64,000 bases of DNA, taken from Candidatus Vagococcus giribetii. Lineage in GTDB: Bacteria; Bacillota; Bacilli; Lactobacillales; Vagococcaceae. Within the stretch, counting starts at the first letter, position 1. Each line of letters starts with the position of its first letter. The translations under genes were made by a program, and so were the position numbers. The DNA is taken from contig NZ_JAFLVX010000005.1 in the NCBI RefSeq assembly GCF_017316185.1, positions 1 to 64,000 of the forward strand, read 5' to 3'. Below are positions 36,581 through 45,221 of the stretch, piece after piece. A model generated the notes under the pieces. The model made no database searches, was not told the DNA's origin, and saw nothing but the letters and a program-made list of their open reading frames with translations.

Positions 36581-36741
36581 TGTATCAACTTAGACTTAAA
36601 GTTATCCAATTATTTATTCAACAATTGCCTTTATCTATTTTGTTAAAACTAATTATAGTCATACGATGGTTTCATTTCTCTAGACCAAAAAACACTGCCA
36701 ATCATTTTATTTCATAATTTAAAGCAAAAAAAGACTAAAAA

Positions 36742-37362
36742 TCACCCCTTCTTAACCTCTTCCCAATAAGCCGCTTGTTCTTTCTCCCAATAGGCTTGAT
36801 CCTCCTTAGTAATTGGACGAATCACACGACAAGGGTTACCTGCTGCTATCACATTCTCTGGTATATCTTTAGTTACCACTGAGCCAGATCCAATAATCGT
36901 ATTATCCCCAATTGTAACACCTGGATTAACCACCACATTACCACCTATCCACACGTGATTACCAATGTGAATACTCTGTCCAAATTCAAGACCAGCTGCT
37001 CTCACCTCAGCATCAATTGGATGTCCTGGTGTTAATAAGCTAACTCTTGGTCCGAATAACACATTGTCCCCAATATTGATATTAGCCACATCTAGGAAAA
37101 TACAATCGAAATTCGCATAAAAATTCTCACCAATTGAGGTATTGCTACCATAATCACATCTAAAAGGTGGCTCGATATAAATCTCTTTACCTACTTGCTT
37201 AAATAATTGTTGCAACAACTCTTTTCGATAACCCATTTCCTCTTCTGTTGTTCGGTTAAACAAGCGAGTCAGTTGTCGGCTTTTTCTTGCGTCTTCTCTT
37301 AATTCATCGACGCTTGCTATATAAAGGTCTTCTTGTAACATTTTTTCTTTTTCTGTTCGCAT
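36742..37362 (-). CDS. Sugar O-acetyltransferase (maltose/galactoside acetyltransferase type)
   Basis: The 206-residue left-handed beta-helix enzyme transfers acetyl from acetyl-CoA to sugars. The N-terminal Mac domain (residues 5-58) is followed by hexapeptide repeats. The family signature runs from IHIGNHVWIGGNVVVNPGV through TIGDNTIIGSGSVVTKDIP near 130-170, with the catalytic His in LLTPGHPID. GNPCRVIRPI ends the helix. AGAAGGA precedes ATG 37362. A detoxifying role for non-metabolised sugars is the usual suggestion. Confidence 0.92.
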   Translation of the reverse strand: MRTEKEKMLQEDLYIASVDELREDARKSRQLTRLFNRTTEEEMGYRKELLQQLFKQVGKEIYIEPPFRCDYGSNTSIGENFYANFDCIFLDVANINIGDNVLFGPRVSLLTPGHPIDAEVRAAGLEFGQSIHIGNHVWIGGNVVVNPGVTIGDNTIIGSGSVVTKDIPENVIAAGNPCRVIRPITKEDQAYWEKEQAAYWEEVKKG

Positions 37363-37488
37363 GGACTAATCCTTCTTTCTTGTAGTGCTTTGTTCATTAT
37401 ATGATGAATAACTAGTATTTTCAACCCAACTTGTTAGGAATAAGCAAACTATATGATAAAATAAAAGAAGAAAAATAGGAACTAATAA

Positions 37489-37530
37489 ATGGCTCAAGCT
37501 ATTTTTAATTTGATTGATGCCAATTCTTAA
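37489..37530 (+). other. Possible 13-codon ORF before a terminator
   Basis: ATG at 37489, nine bases after TAGGA, opens a 13-residue frame MAQAIFNLIDANS. It ends in two stop codons 12 bp before a hairpin. TATGATAAAAT just upstream could be a -10. It might be a tiny peptide or a short RNA; the evidence is thin. Confidence 0.25.
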
Positions 37531-37541
37531 TAACTAGTAAG

Positions 37542-37572
37542 CAACAGACGAATTATACCATCTGTTGTTTTT
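37542..37572 (+). terminator. Short terminator hairpin
   Basis: CAACAGA/TCTGTTG stem with a 12-base loop and TTTTT on the + strand, with no annotated gene upstream on that strand apart from the tiny ORF. Confidence 0.5.
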
Positions 37573-37652
37573 CAACTCTCAGTTCACAAAACGCTCTATT
37601 TACAAACTACGTAAACTATAGTAAAGTTGGTCTACACAAAAGGAGTGACTAC

Positions 37653-38207
37653 ATGATTAACCACATACAAGGCCTATTTCAAGAAAAAATTAAAATTTGG
37701 CATATAGTTTGCCTCTTTTTATTCGCACAACTCATTTATCTGGTTATGATGACCTATACTTTTCCAATTATTCAACAGAACTCAGGTACGATGAAAGCCA
37801 TGGATTTAATGTCTATGGGGTATTCTTATGACTATGTTCAAGCATTTTTAGCAACTTTATCTCCAACTAGCTTGAACACTTATCTCTTTTTCCAATTACC
37901 TTTAGACATCCTTTTTCCTTTAGCAACTTCATTAACTTTTTCAATGATTATTGCAAAAACGACACCCTTAGGAAACAAGTTATTTCTGGTTGGATTTATT
38001 CCCATGCTATTTGATTACTTAGAAAATAGTTGTATTCTAATCATGTTAACTTCTAATCAAATCACTCATAGTTTGGTATCATTATCTAGTTTTTTTACCT
38101 TGATGAAATCAGTAACAACTATGATAATGTACCTATTAATCACCATCTTACTCATTCTATTTTTCAAGAACAATAAAACTAAAAACCCCTTAGATAAAAG
38201 CTGTTAA
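37653..38207 (+). CDS. Polytopic membrane protein of unknown function
   Basis: The 184-residue protein has four to five hydrophobic segments (about residues 17-40, 80-103, 110-132, 145-175). A middle loop holds MDLMSMGYSYDYVQAFLATLSP and DYLENSCIL. The pattern recalls small conserved membrane proteins of lactobacilli, but I cannot name the family. AGGAGTG precedes ATG 37653. It is monocistronic with a terminator overlapping its end. Confidence 0.65.
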   Translation: MINHIQGLFQEKIKIWHIVCLFLFAQLIYLVMMTYTFPIIQQNSGTMKAMDLMSMGYSYDYVQAFLATLSPTSLNTYLFFQLPLDILFPLATSLTFSMIIAKTTPLGNKLFLVGFIPMLFDYLENSCILIMLTSNQITHSLVSLSSFFTLMKSVTTMIMYLLITILLILFFKNNKTKNPLDKSC

Positions 38208-38233
38208 GCGACTATCTAAGAGGTTCTCTTTTT
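38186..38233 (+). terminator. Terminator overlapping the end of the membrane protein gene
   Basis: CC.CTTAGATA pairs with TATCTAAGAGG around a 16-base loop, followed by TTCTCTTTTT. Confidence 0.65.
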
Positions 38234-38299
38234 GTGTGAACAAAAATTTATTTACTTGTTATCTATTTTAAAATAGGTTTAAAAAGCGCTTTTAAGGTC

Positions 38300-39592
38300 C
38301 TATTTAGCGATGTAGTTCATTTTTTTAGCTTCTTCTCTTAATTCATCTCTGAATTTAGGATGAGCAATTTCGATTAAAGCTTCAACACGTTCGTTGATTG
38401 TTTTGCCTTTAAGACGAGCTGCACCGTACTCAGTAACAACGTAGTCTACATCATTTTTAGAAGTAGTCACAGCTGCACCAGTATAAAGTGAAGGCACGAT
38501 TGTAGAGATAGCGTCATCTTTACCTGCAGTTGAGTTAAGAGCGATGATACCTACTCCGTTTTCAGCCATACGTACGCCTTTACCAAAATCAGATTGTCCA
38601 CCAGTTGATGAATAATATTTAGATGGTAGTTTTTCAGAGTTACATTGACCTAGTAAATCAACTTGGATCGTTGCGTTGATTGTATATAGGTTGTCTTCTT
38701 TAGCGATTTCTTTAACAGAGTTAGATTTGTTTACTGGTAAGAAGTAAACATCTTCGTTTTTGTGTAACCATTTGTAAAGGTCAGTTGTTCCCATAGCAAA
38801 TGTTGTAACAGTTTTACCAACATAAGTTTCTTTTTTAGTGTTATCTAAAGAACCAGAGTTGTATAATTCCATTGCTTTATCAGGTAACATTTCAGTATGG
38901 AAACCTAAGTTTTTCTTAGTTGATAAGTTGTTCATAACTGCTGATGGTACAGCACCATAGCCAATTTGTAGAGTTGCGCCATCTGGCACTAATTCAGCGA
39001 TTAATTTACCGATTGCTGCTGATTTTTCATCAATAACTGGTGCTGGAATAGTTGGTAGTGGTTCACTACTTTCTACTAAAGCTGTTACATCATCAATATG
39101 AACATGATGGTTTTCACCATATGTATATGGTGCGTTTTCGTTTACTTCAATAATGATTTTAGAGGCAACATCTAAAAGACCACCAACGTAAGCGTTAGCT
39201 AAACTTAATGAGAAGTATCCTTTTTCATCCATTGGTGAAGCGTTAAACATTAAAACGATTTCTTCTTCACGCATTTTAATTAAATCAACTGTATCGCCAA
39301 AATGGTTTGGTAATAATTCAACGATACCGTCATTCATTAATTGACGATCTCCACCTAAGAAGATTGAGACTTGTTTTAATTTATCTTTTGGTAAATCATA
39401 TGTTTTAACGTTTGTTAAGGTACGATATAATTTGTTGTTTTCTAATCCTTCATAAGTACAAAGTGCATCATGAAGTAATTTAGGTTCACCTGGTGCGATT
39501 GGATAAACGACTGCATCTCCTGGTGCTAAAAATTTAATTGCTTCTTCTGGACTCATTTTTTTGTCATTATATTTAGTCTGTAAGTCTTTCAT
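38300..39592 (-). CDS. Acetyl-CoA hydrolase/CoA-transferase (butyryl- or 4-hydroxybutyrate-type)
   Basis: The 430-residue enzyme exchanges CoA between acids such as butyrate and acetate. Family marks are MFNASPMDEKGYFSLSLAN near 120, LQIGYGAVPSAVM near 210, and GFHTEMLPD near 230, whose Glu forms the covalent CoA intermediate. The YGAARLKGKTINER segment is near the end. I start at ATG 39592 (GGAGG seven bases upstream). It is the last gene of the thiolase operon, 25 bp after crotonase, and probably releases or activates the end-product acid. Confidence 0.9.
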   Translation of the reverse strand: MKDLQTKYNDKKMSPEEAIKFLAPGDAVVYPIAPGEPKLLHDALCTYEGLENNKLYRTLTNVKTYDLPKDKLKQVSIFLGGDRQLMNDGIVELLPNHFGDTVDLIKMREEEIVLMFNASPMDEKGYFSLSLANAYVGGLLDVASKIIIEVNENAPYTYGENHHVHIDDVTALVESSEPLPTIPAPVIDEKSAAIGKLIAELVPDGATLQIGYGAVPSAVMNNLSTKKNLGFHTEMLPDKAMELYNSGSLDNTKKETYVGKTVTTFAMGTTDLYKWLHKNEDVYFLPVNKSNSVKEIAKEDNLYTINATIQVDLLGQCNSEKLPSKYYSSTGGQSDFGKGVRMAENGVGIIALNSTAGKDDAISTIVPSLYTGAAVTTSKNDVDYVVTEYGAARLKGKTINERVEALIEIAHPKFRDELREEAKKMNYIAK

Positions 39593-39616
39593 TATGCTTC
39601 CTCCAGTAATCATCTA

Positions 39617-40402
39617 TTATTGATTTTTAAATTCTGCTGAACGTTTTTCGACAAAAGCAGTCATGCCTTCTGTTTGATCTTCTGTTGAGAAGACTAATCC
39701 GAATAATTCTGACTCTAATCCCAAGGCTTTATCTAACGGCATTTCATAACCAACTTTAACTGCTTGTTTCGCAAAGTTAATAGCGATTGGTCCTTTAGTC
39801 GTAATTTTTTTAGCATACTTCATTGTTTCTTCCATTAAAGTTTCTGGTTCAAATACTTGGTTGAATAATCCGATTCTTTGACCTTCTTCTGCTTTAACAT
39901 TAACTGCTGCATATAATAGTTCTAAGGCTTTTGATACGCCAACAATACGAGATAAACGTTGAGTTCCACCAAAACCTGGGATAACTCCTAAGTTTACTTC
40001 TGGTAAGCCAGCAACTGCTTTAGTTGAAGCAAAACGAATATCACAAGCCATAGCAAGTTCTAATCCTCCACCTAATGCGTAACCATTGATAGCTGCAATC
40101 ACTGGGATTTCTAAGTCATCAACTGCTTTGAAAGCACGGTTCCCAATAATTGAGAACTCGCGTGCTTCTAAAGCATTTTTTGAAGCCATTTCTTTAATAT
40201 CAGCACCTGCTACAAACGCTTTTTCTCCAGCTCCTGTAACCACTAATACTTTGACTTCTTTATTACCTTTAATCTCATAAACAGCTGCTTCAATTTCTTC
40301 AAGCGTTTGTTGATTTAAGGCGTTTAAATTTTTAGGGCGATTAATCGTTAATGTTGCAATTCCTTCTTCAATAGAAAGTAATACATTCTCATAGTTAGTC
40401 AT
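39617..40402 (-). CDS. Enoyl-CoA hydratase (crotonase)
   Basis: This enzyme hydrates or dehydrates short-chain enoyl-CoA (crotonyl-CoA and 3-hydroxybutyryl-CoA). The 261-residue crotonase fold shows the oxyanion pieces AGADIKEM near 66 and ALGGGLELAMACD near 105. The acid/base Glu pair lies in AGLPEVNLGVIPGFGGTQRL near 130-148. The ribosome site is AAGGAG. It lies 26 bp after the dehydrogenase gene in the same operon. Confidence 0.95.
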   Translation of the reverse strand: MTNYENVLLSIEEGIATLTINRPKNLNALNQQTLEEIEAAVYEIKGNKEVKVLVVTGAGEKAFVAGADIKEMASKNALEAREFSIIGNRAFKAVDDLEIPVIAAINGYALGGGLELAMACDIRFASTKAVAGLPEVNLGVIPGFGGTQRLSRIVGVSKALELLYAAVNVKAEEGQRIGLFNQVFEPETLMEETMKYAKKITTKGPIAINFAKQAVKVGYEMPLDKALGLESELFGLVFSTEDQTEGMTAFVEKRSAEFKNQ

Positions 40403-40428
40403 GCTAATTACTCCTTACAAAGTTTTTA

Positions 40429-41280
40429 TTAGTCGTATTTGTAGAAACCGCGACCAGATTTTTTACCTAAGTATCCAGCAGCTACATATTTTTTAAGCAA
40501 TGGACATGGACGGTATTTAGGATCGTTGAATCCGTCATACAAAACTTGCATAATTGATAAACAAGTATCTAATCCGATAAAGTCAGCTAATTTCAATGGT
40601 CCCATTGGGTGATTCATACCTAATTCCATTACTTGGTCAATGGCTTCTGGTGTTGCAACTGATTGGTATAAAGTAAATGCTGCTTCATTGATCATTGGCA
40701 TTAACACACGGTTTGATACAAATCCGTAAGAGTCGTTAACTTCAACTGGTACTTTGTTCATTTCTAATGTTAAATCATGGATTGCTTGGTAAGTTTCATC
40801 ATCAGTTTGTACCCCACGGATAATTTCAACTAATTTCATTACAGGAACTGGGTTCATGAAATGCATTCCGATGAAACGTTCTGGGTGAGAAACAACTGCT
40901 GCTAAGTCAGTGATTGGTAATGATGATGTGTTAGTTGAAAGAATAACGTCTTCTCCAACGATTTCATCTAATTCTTTAAAGATTGCTTTTTTGATTTCAA
41001 AGTTTTCTACAGCTGCTTCAATAACTAATTGAGTATCTGCTGCATCTTTTTTATCAGTTGATAACGTAATACGGTCTAAAACAGCTTGTTTTTCTTCTTC
41101 TGTTTTACGTCCCTTTTCAACGTCACGAGTTAAGTTTTTAACGATGTTTGCTAAACCTTTTTCAGCAAATTCTTGTTTCATATCGTTTAAAAGAACTTCA
41201 TATCCTGCTTGTGCACAAACTTGTGCAATTCCGTTACCCATTTGTCCTGAACCGATTACCATAATTTTTTCTAATTTCAT
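40429..41280 (-). CDS. 3-hydroxybutyryl-CoA dehydrogenase
   Basis: This NAD(P)-dependent enzyme interconverts acetoacetyl-CoA and 3-hydroxybutyryl-CoA. The 283-residue length is typical. The Rossmann motif is GSGQMGNGIAQVCAQAGY near 8-25. The catalytic region IGMHFMNPVPVMKLVEIIRG has the active His near 138, and DSYGFVSNRVLMPMINEA starts the C-terminal domain. It lies 34 bp after the thiolase gene. Cofactor preference cannot be read with certainty. Confidence 0.95.
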   Translation of the reverse strand: MKLEKIMVIGSGQMGNGIAQVCAQAGYEVLLNDMKQEFAEKGLANIVKNLTRDVEKGRKTEEEKQAVLDRITLSTDKKDAADTQLVIEAAVENFEIKKAIFKELDEIVGEDVILSTNTSSLPITDLAAVVSHPERFIGMHFMNPVPVMKLVEIIRGVQTDDETYQAIHDLTLEMNKVPVEVNDSYGFVSNRVLMPMINEAAFTLYQSVATPEAIDQVMELGMNHPMGPLKLADFIGLDTCLSIMQVLYDGFNDPKYRPCPLLKKYVAAGYLGKKSGRGFYKYD

Positions 41281-41314
41281 GATTATTTCTCCCTTACGTT
41301 TTTATATGTTTTTA

Positions 41315-42499
41315 TTAGTAGTCACAACGAATTAAAATAGCGTCACCTTGAGCAGCACCACTACAGATTGCAGCAATACCATAAGTTGCTTTACGTCTTC
41401 TCATTTCGTGAACAAGTGTTGCAATAATACGTCCACCAGTTGCTCCGATTGGGTGACCAAAGGCAATAGCTCCACCGTTTACGTTAATTTTTTCAGATGG
41501 AATATCTAACATTTTTTGCGTAACTAATGTCACAGCAGCAAATGCTTCGTTAATTTCAAATAAATCAATGTCTTCAACTGTTAAGTTGTTTTCTTTTAAC
41601 ACTTTAGTGATGGCATGTCCTGGTGCACTTGCAATTAATCTTGTTTCTACACCACATTCAGCATGTCCTAAAATAGTTGCTAATGGTTTGATTCCTAATT
41701 CTTTAGCTTTTTCTTCTGAAGCTACCATAACTGCTGATGCGCCGTCGTTTGTTCCTGGTGCATTACCAGCTGTTACTGTATTTCCTTCAACGAATAAACC
41801 TTTCAAACGTTGTAAGTCTTCGATTGTTGTATTTGGACGAGGAGCTTCATCTTTAGAGATTACTAAAGCATCTCCGCGACGTTGTGGTACTTCGATTGAT
41901 ACGATTTCTTCTTCAAGAACGCCAGCTTCAATTGCTTTTGCTGCTAATTGTTGGCTACGTAATGCCCACTCATCTTGTGCTTCACGGCTGATTTCATATT
42001 TGTCAGCACCGTAACCACCGTTTACTGCCATATGTTGGTCATAGTAAGCATCCCATAAACCATCATTTACCATTAAATCGATCATTTGAGTGTTGAACAT
42101 TCTGTTACCCCAACGCATATCTTTTGAAGCAAAAGGCGCGTTAGACATAGATTCCATACCACCAGCTAAAACAATATCTTTGTCACCTGAGCGAACCATT
42201 TGATCAGCCATTGTGACAGCTCTTAAACTTGATGCACAAACCTTATTAATTGTTTCAGAACAAATTGACCAGTCTAATCCAGCTTTTACTGATGCTTGAC
42301 GAGATGGAATTTGACCAACACCTGCTTGTAATACTTGACCCATTACAACGTAATCGATAGCGTCTTTTGATACACCACTTTTTTCAATAGCTGCTTTCAT
42401 TACTTCAGCACCTAAATCTACTGCGGGGATTGTTTTGAAGGCTCCACCAAATTTACCGAATGGCGTACGCACTGCACTTAAAATTACACTTTTTGTCAT
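41315..42499 (-). CDS. Acetyl-CoA acetyltransferase (thiolase)
   Basis: Condenses two acetyl-CoA to acetoacetyl-CoA, or splits it. The 394-residue thiolase has the nucleophilic Cys in NKVCASSLRA near 88, and the His in GHPIGATGGR near 350. The second Cys lies in AAICSGAAQGDA near 380. It is the first gene of the four-gene operon, divergent from the LysR gene. With the following genes it could run toward butyrate or as short-chain beta-oxidation. Confidence 0.95.
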   Translation of the reverse strand: MTKSVILSAVRTPFGKFGGAFKTIPAVDLGAEVMKAAIEKSGVSKDAIDYVVMGQVLQAGVGQIPSRQASVKAGLDWSICSETINKVCASSLRAVTMADQMVRSGDKDIVLAGGMESMSNAPFASKDMRWGNRMFNTQMIDLMVNDGLWDAYYDQHMAVNGGYGADKYEISREAQDEWALRSQQLAAKAIEAGVLEEEIVSIEVPQRRGDALVISKDEAPRPNTTIEDLQRLKGLFVEGNTVTAGNAPGTNDGASAVMVASEEKAKELGIKPLATILGHAECGVETRLIASAPGHAITKVLKENNLTVEDIDLFEINEAFAAVTLVTQKMLDIPSEKINVNGGAIAFGHPIGATGGRIIATLVHEMRRRKATYGIAAICSGAAQGDAILIRCDY

Positions 42500-42571
42500 T
42501 TCTTTTTCCTACTTTCTTATTCGTGCCTAATTGGTATTTCCATTCAAACCTGTTATGATGTAATCAATAAC

Positions 42572-42590
42572 TAGGTAGTTTTCTTACCTA
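42572..42590. promoter_or_regulatory. LysR-type operator TAGGTA-N7-TACCTA
   Basis: A 6-bp inverted repeat in the 102-bp gap between the thiolase operon and the divergent LysR gene. Position and symmetry suit the binding site of that regulator. Confidence 0.5.
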
Positions 42591-42601
42591 ATACCGAAAG
42601 G

Positions 42602-43531
42602 ATGAGCTTGTTGTACTGGAAGAATATCAATTTTCAACATCTTAATTATTTTCTTATTGCTGCCCGTCATTTAAACTTCTCTGAAGCGGCAGATGAATTA
42701 TATATTAGTTACTCTACTTTAAGTAAAGCAATGACACGTTTAGAATCTCAGTTAAACGTGAAATTATTTGAAAAGAATGGTCGTAACTTAAAATTAACCA
42801 AATATGGAAAAATTTTAGCTGGTCATGTTGGTTTAGCTATGACTGACCTAAAAAACGGAATGGATGAAATTGAGTTACTCAGTCACCAAGAACAAGGTGA
42901 GATTAACCTGTCTAGTGTCTTTACTGTTTCATCTTCCTACTTACCACAACGCCTGAATCGGTTTAAAGCAGAGTACCCAGATATGGATATCTACCTCACC
43001 CAAACATCTACTCAAGAAATATTACAAGATATTATTACAGGAGATATTGATGTTGGCTTTTGTGGTGAATTCAACTTCATTGACTACAAAGATGACATCA
43101 ACCGTGAATTCATCTATGATGACGAAATTGTTCTCATTGTTCCTATGAGCCATCCTTTAGCCAGTAAGAAAAACGTGTCTTTCCAAGACATAAAAGATGA
43201 AGTCTTTATTGGATACAATGAATCAGCTGGTATGTCCCACTCCATTCGCATCGCTCTTGAACGTGTGGCTGGTAAAGAGTTTAAGCTTAATACCCTTTAT
43301 GCCATGAACGAAGAGTCTGGTGTTATTGGAATGGTCAGAGCCAACCACGGAATTGCCTTTGTCTCAACTCGTAACGCCCTTAACTATGACGACATTAAAA
43401 TAATTGATGTTACTGACTTATCAATTATTTATAATATCTACATGGTTTGGCAACGCTCAGAGTACTTACCAAGTAGTGTGAATGACTTTAAAAACTTCAT
43501 TATTGCGGATAATCGTAAATTTGGTGTGTAA
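42602..43531 (+). CDS. LysR-family regulator of the acyl-CoA operon
   Basis: The N-terminal winged HTH (residues 10-68: FLIAARHLNFSEAADELYISYSTLSKAM, split here by helices) is followed by a periplasmic-binding-like effector domain (about 95-300). GEINLSSVFTVSSSYLP opens the effector domain. The gene diverges from thiolase, so it likely responds to a CoA-ester or acid and controls that operon. The start is uncertain: ATG 42602 touches the AAAGG site, and TTG 42608 or 42611 are better spaced. Confidence 0.9.
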   Translation: MSLLYWKNINFQHLNYFLIAARHLNFSEAADELYISYSTLSKAMTRLESQLNVKLFEKNGRNLKLTKYGKILAGHVGLAMTDLKNGMDEIELLSHQEQGEINLSSVFTVSSSYLPQRLNRFKAEYPDMDIYLTQTSTQEILQDIITGDIDVGFCGEFNFIDYKDDINREFIYDDEIVLIVPMSHPLASKKNVSFQDIKDEVFIGYNESAGMSHSIRIALERVAGKEFKLNTLYAMNEESGVIGMVRANHGIAFVSTRNALNYDDIKIIDVTDLSIIYNIYMVWQRSEYLPSSVNDFKNFIIADNRKFGV

Positions 43532-43559
43532 TACTTACCTCAATTAAAATTAGAACAAA

Positions 43560-43590
43560 AACGAGCAATCAATTGATTGGTCGTTTTTTG
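43560..43590 (+). terminator. Terminator after the LysR gene
   Basis: ACGA.CAATCAATTGATTG.TCGT palindrome followed by six T. Confidence 0.8.
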
Positions 43591-43663
43591 TTTTAATTTT
43601 TTCAAGGAACACCTGCGAGGTTGTTTGACTTTAACACCTGCATGTATTAATTAGTTGGTTGGT

Positions 43664-44863
43664 TTATACGAAAGCACCCATGCCAGTTAATGCTCTTGAA
43701 AGGATTAAGGCGTTGATATCGTGTGAACCTTCATAAGTGTAAACTGCTTCAGCATCAGCGAAGAATTTACCTACTCCGTAATCAATATTAATTCCGTTAC
43801 CACCACAAATTTCACGTCCTAAAGCAACTGCTTCACGTAAGTTCATTGCGTTGTGCATTTTGTGTAATGATGCGTTTACTGTATCGAAGTCTCCTCTTTC
43901 TTGGTTTTCAGAAAGGATAACTGATAAAGCGATGTTCGCTGCTACTTTAGTTTCCATACGAGCGATTTTTTCTTGAACTAATTGGAATTTAGCGATTGGA
44001 CGACCAAATTGTTGGCGCTCGGTTGCATATTTAAGAGTTGCTGCTAAAGAACCAGCTGCAGTACCTGTTGCAATATGACCAACATCTACACGAGAACCTT
44101 GGAATACACGAGTAACGTCGCCAAATCCTTCAATTTTTGGTAAGTATTGTAATTCATCAATTGTTGCGTCTTTCATAATGATGTGACAGTTTTGAACTGG
44201 GCGTAATGCCATTTTATGTTTGATAACTTCAAACTCAACACCTGGAGTGTCGTGATGTAAAACGAAACATTTGATTTCGCCATCAGCTTCGTCACGAGCA
44301 AATACAGGGATAACATCAGCTGTGTTAGCAGCACCAATCCAGTATTTTTCTCCGTTTAAGATCCATTTACCATTTTCTTTACGAGCTGTTGCTTTTAAGC
44401 CTTTAGCAATGTCTGATCCGTTTAATGGTTCAGTTAAAGCGAAACAACCAGTGAATTCAAAGTTTTCTAATTTTGGTAAGTAGTGAGCTTTTTGTTCTTC
44501 GCTACCACCTTGTAAGATAACTGTATGTGCCATACGGTGGATTGTATATGCTGTCGCAATAGATGTATCCGTACGAGCTAATTCATGGAATAGGAAAGCA
44601 TTGTAAACTTCACTATAAGTTTCTTTTCCTTCACGACCTACAAATAATTTAGGGTCATTCATGATTTTGGCACGATTGTATACATCGTAAATTTGAACTG
44701 GGAATTCTGCTTTGTCCCAATAGTCAGCAATTACTGGTTGGATTTCTTTTTCTAAAAGTTGACGCAAATTATATAAGACTTCAACTTCACCTTCAGTTAA
44801 TTTGTTTGAAAGTCCTAATAAGTCCTCTGGATATAATTCCTGAAGTTTTTCTAATTTGTTCAT
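43664..44863 (-). CDS. Acyl-CoA dehydrogenase, glutaryl-CoA-dehydrogenase-like
   Basis: The FAD enzyme (399 residues) introduces a double bond into an acyl-CoA. It has HRMAHTVILQGG near 108, the FAD-binding CFALTEPLNGSDIAKGL near 140, and RQQFGRPIAKFQLVQEKIA near 280. Near 370 is the catalytic Glu in TYEGSHDINALILSRALTG, a sequence typical of glutaryl-CoA dehydrogenases. It completes the pathway begun by the thiolase operon, though it is a separate unit beyond LysR. Electron-transfer flavoprotein genes, its usual acceptor, are not in the window. GGAGG precedes ATG 44863. Confidence 0.92.
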   Translation of the reverse strand: MNKLEKLQELYPEDLLGLSNKLTEGEVEVLYNLRQLLEKEIQPVIADYWDKAEFPVQIYDVYNRAKIMNDPKLFVGREGKETYSEVYNAFLFHELARTDTSIATAYTIHRMAHTVILQGGSEEQKAHYLPKLENFEFTGCFALTEPLNGSDIAKGLKATARKENGKWILNGEKYWIGAANTADVIPVFARDEADGEIKCFVLHHDTPGVEFEVIKHKMALRPVQNCHIIMKDATIDELQYLPKIEGFGDVTRVFQGSRVDVGHIATGTAAGSLAATLKYATERQQFGRPIAKFQLVQEKIARMETKVAANIALSVILSENQERGDFDTVNASLHKMHNAMNLREAVALGREICGGNGINIDYGVGKFFADAEAVYTYEGSHDINALILSRALTGMGAFV

Positions 44864-44893
44864 TTCGTAATTCCTCCAATTAGTGTTTTAGTT

Positions 44894-44907
44894 ACTAAGC
44901 GCTTACA
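44894..44907 (-). promoter_or_regulatory. cre-like site upstream of the acyl-CoA dehydrogenase
   Basis: TGTAAGCGCTTAGT on the reverse strand matches the first 12 positions of the CcpA site consensus. It lies 31 bp from the start codon, so glucose repression is likely. Confidence 0.55.
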
Positions 44908-45018
44908 GGTAATATCTTAACAGATAGTTTCATTTACCGTAGGGAAAGTAATTCTCTGTTCATCTTCACTTTTGAACATCTCATAATCCAAATATTATGC
45001 ACAAGAAAACGCTGTCAT

Positions 45019-45037
45019 GATAATGATTCTCATTATC
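45019..45037. promoter_or_regulatory. Fur-type box
   Basis: GATAATGATTCTCATTATC is a 19-bp near-perfect match to the classical Fur box and a near-palindrome. It lies between the divergent acyl-CoA dehydrogenase and FabK-like genes, about 155 and 185 bp from their starts. No iron-uptake gene is adjacent. Confidence 0.65.
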
Positions 45038-45160
45038 TAGGATCATATATCTTTCGATTATCTCTAATTTTTCTCATCGATTTCACAGACTATGACAAGT
45101 AAAGCACATCTAACTGTGAATTTTGTTCCGACCACCTGTGAAAAACACGAAATAGGTTTG

Positions 45161-45190
45161 TTGGAAACGCTTCAAGTTTTTAGCTATACT
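45161..45190 (+). promoter_or_regulatory. Promoter of the FabK-like gene with cre-like overlap
   Basis: TTGGAA (45161-45166), 18 bp and TATACT (45185-45190). The symmetrical GGAAACGCTTC inside it resembles a cre core, though shorter than consensus. Confidence 0.5.
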
Positions 45191-45221
45191 AAAATCAAGA
45201 TATAAGAAGGAGTGACAATAA

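Noticed and set aside
41568-42014. 148-residue + strand frame inside the thiolase gene
   Set aside because: It is the antisense of a well-conserved enzyme, with no start signal or recognisable domain.
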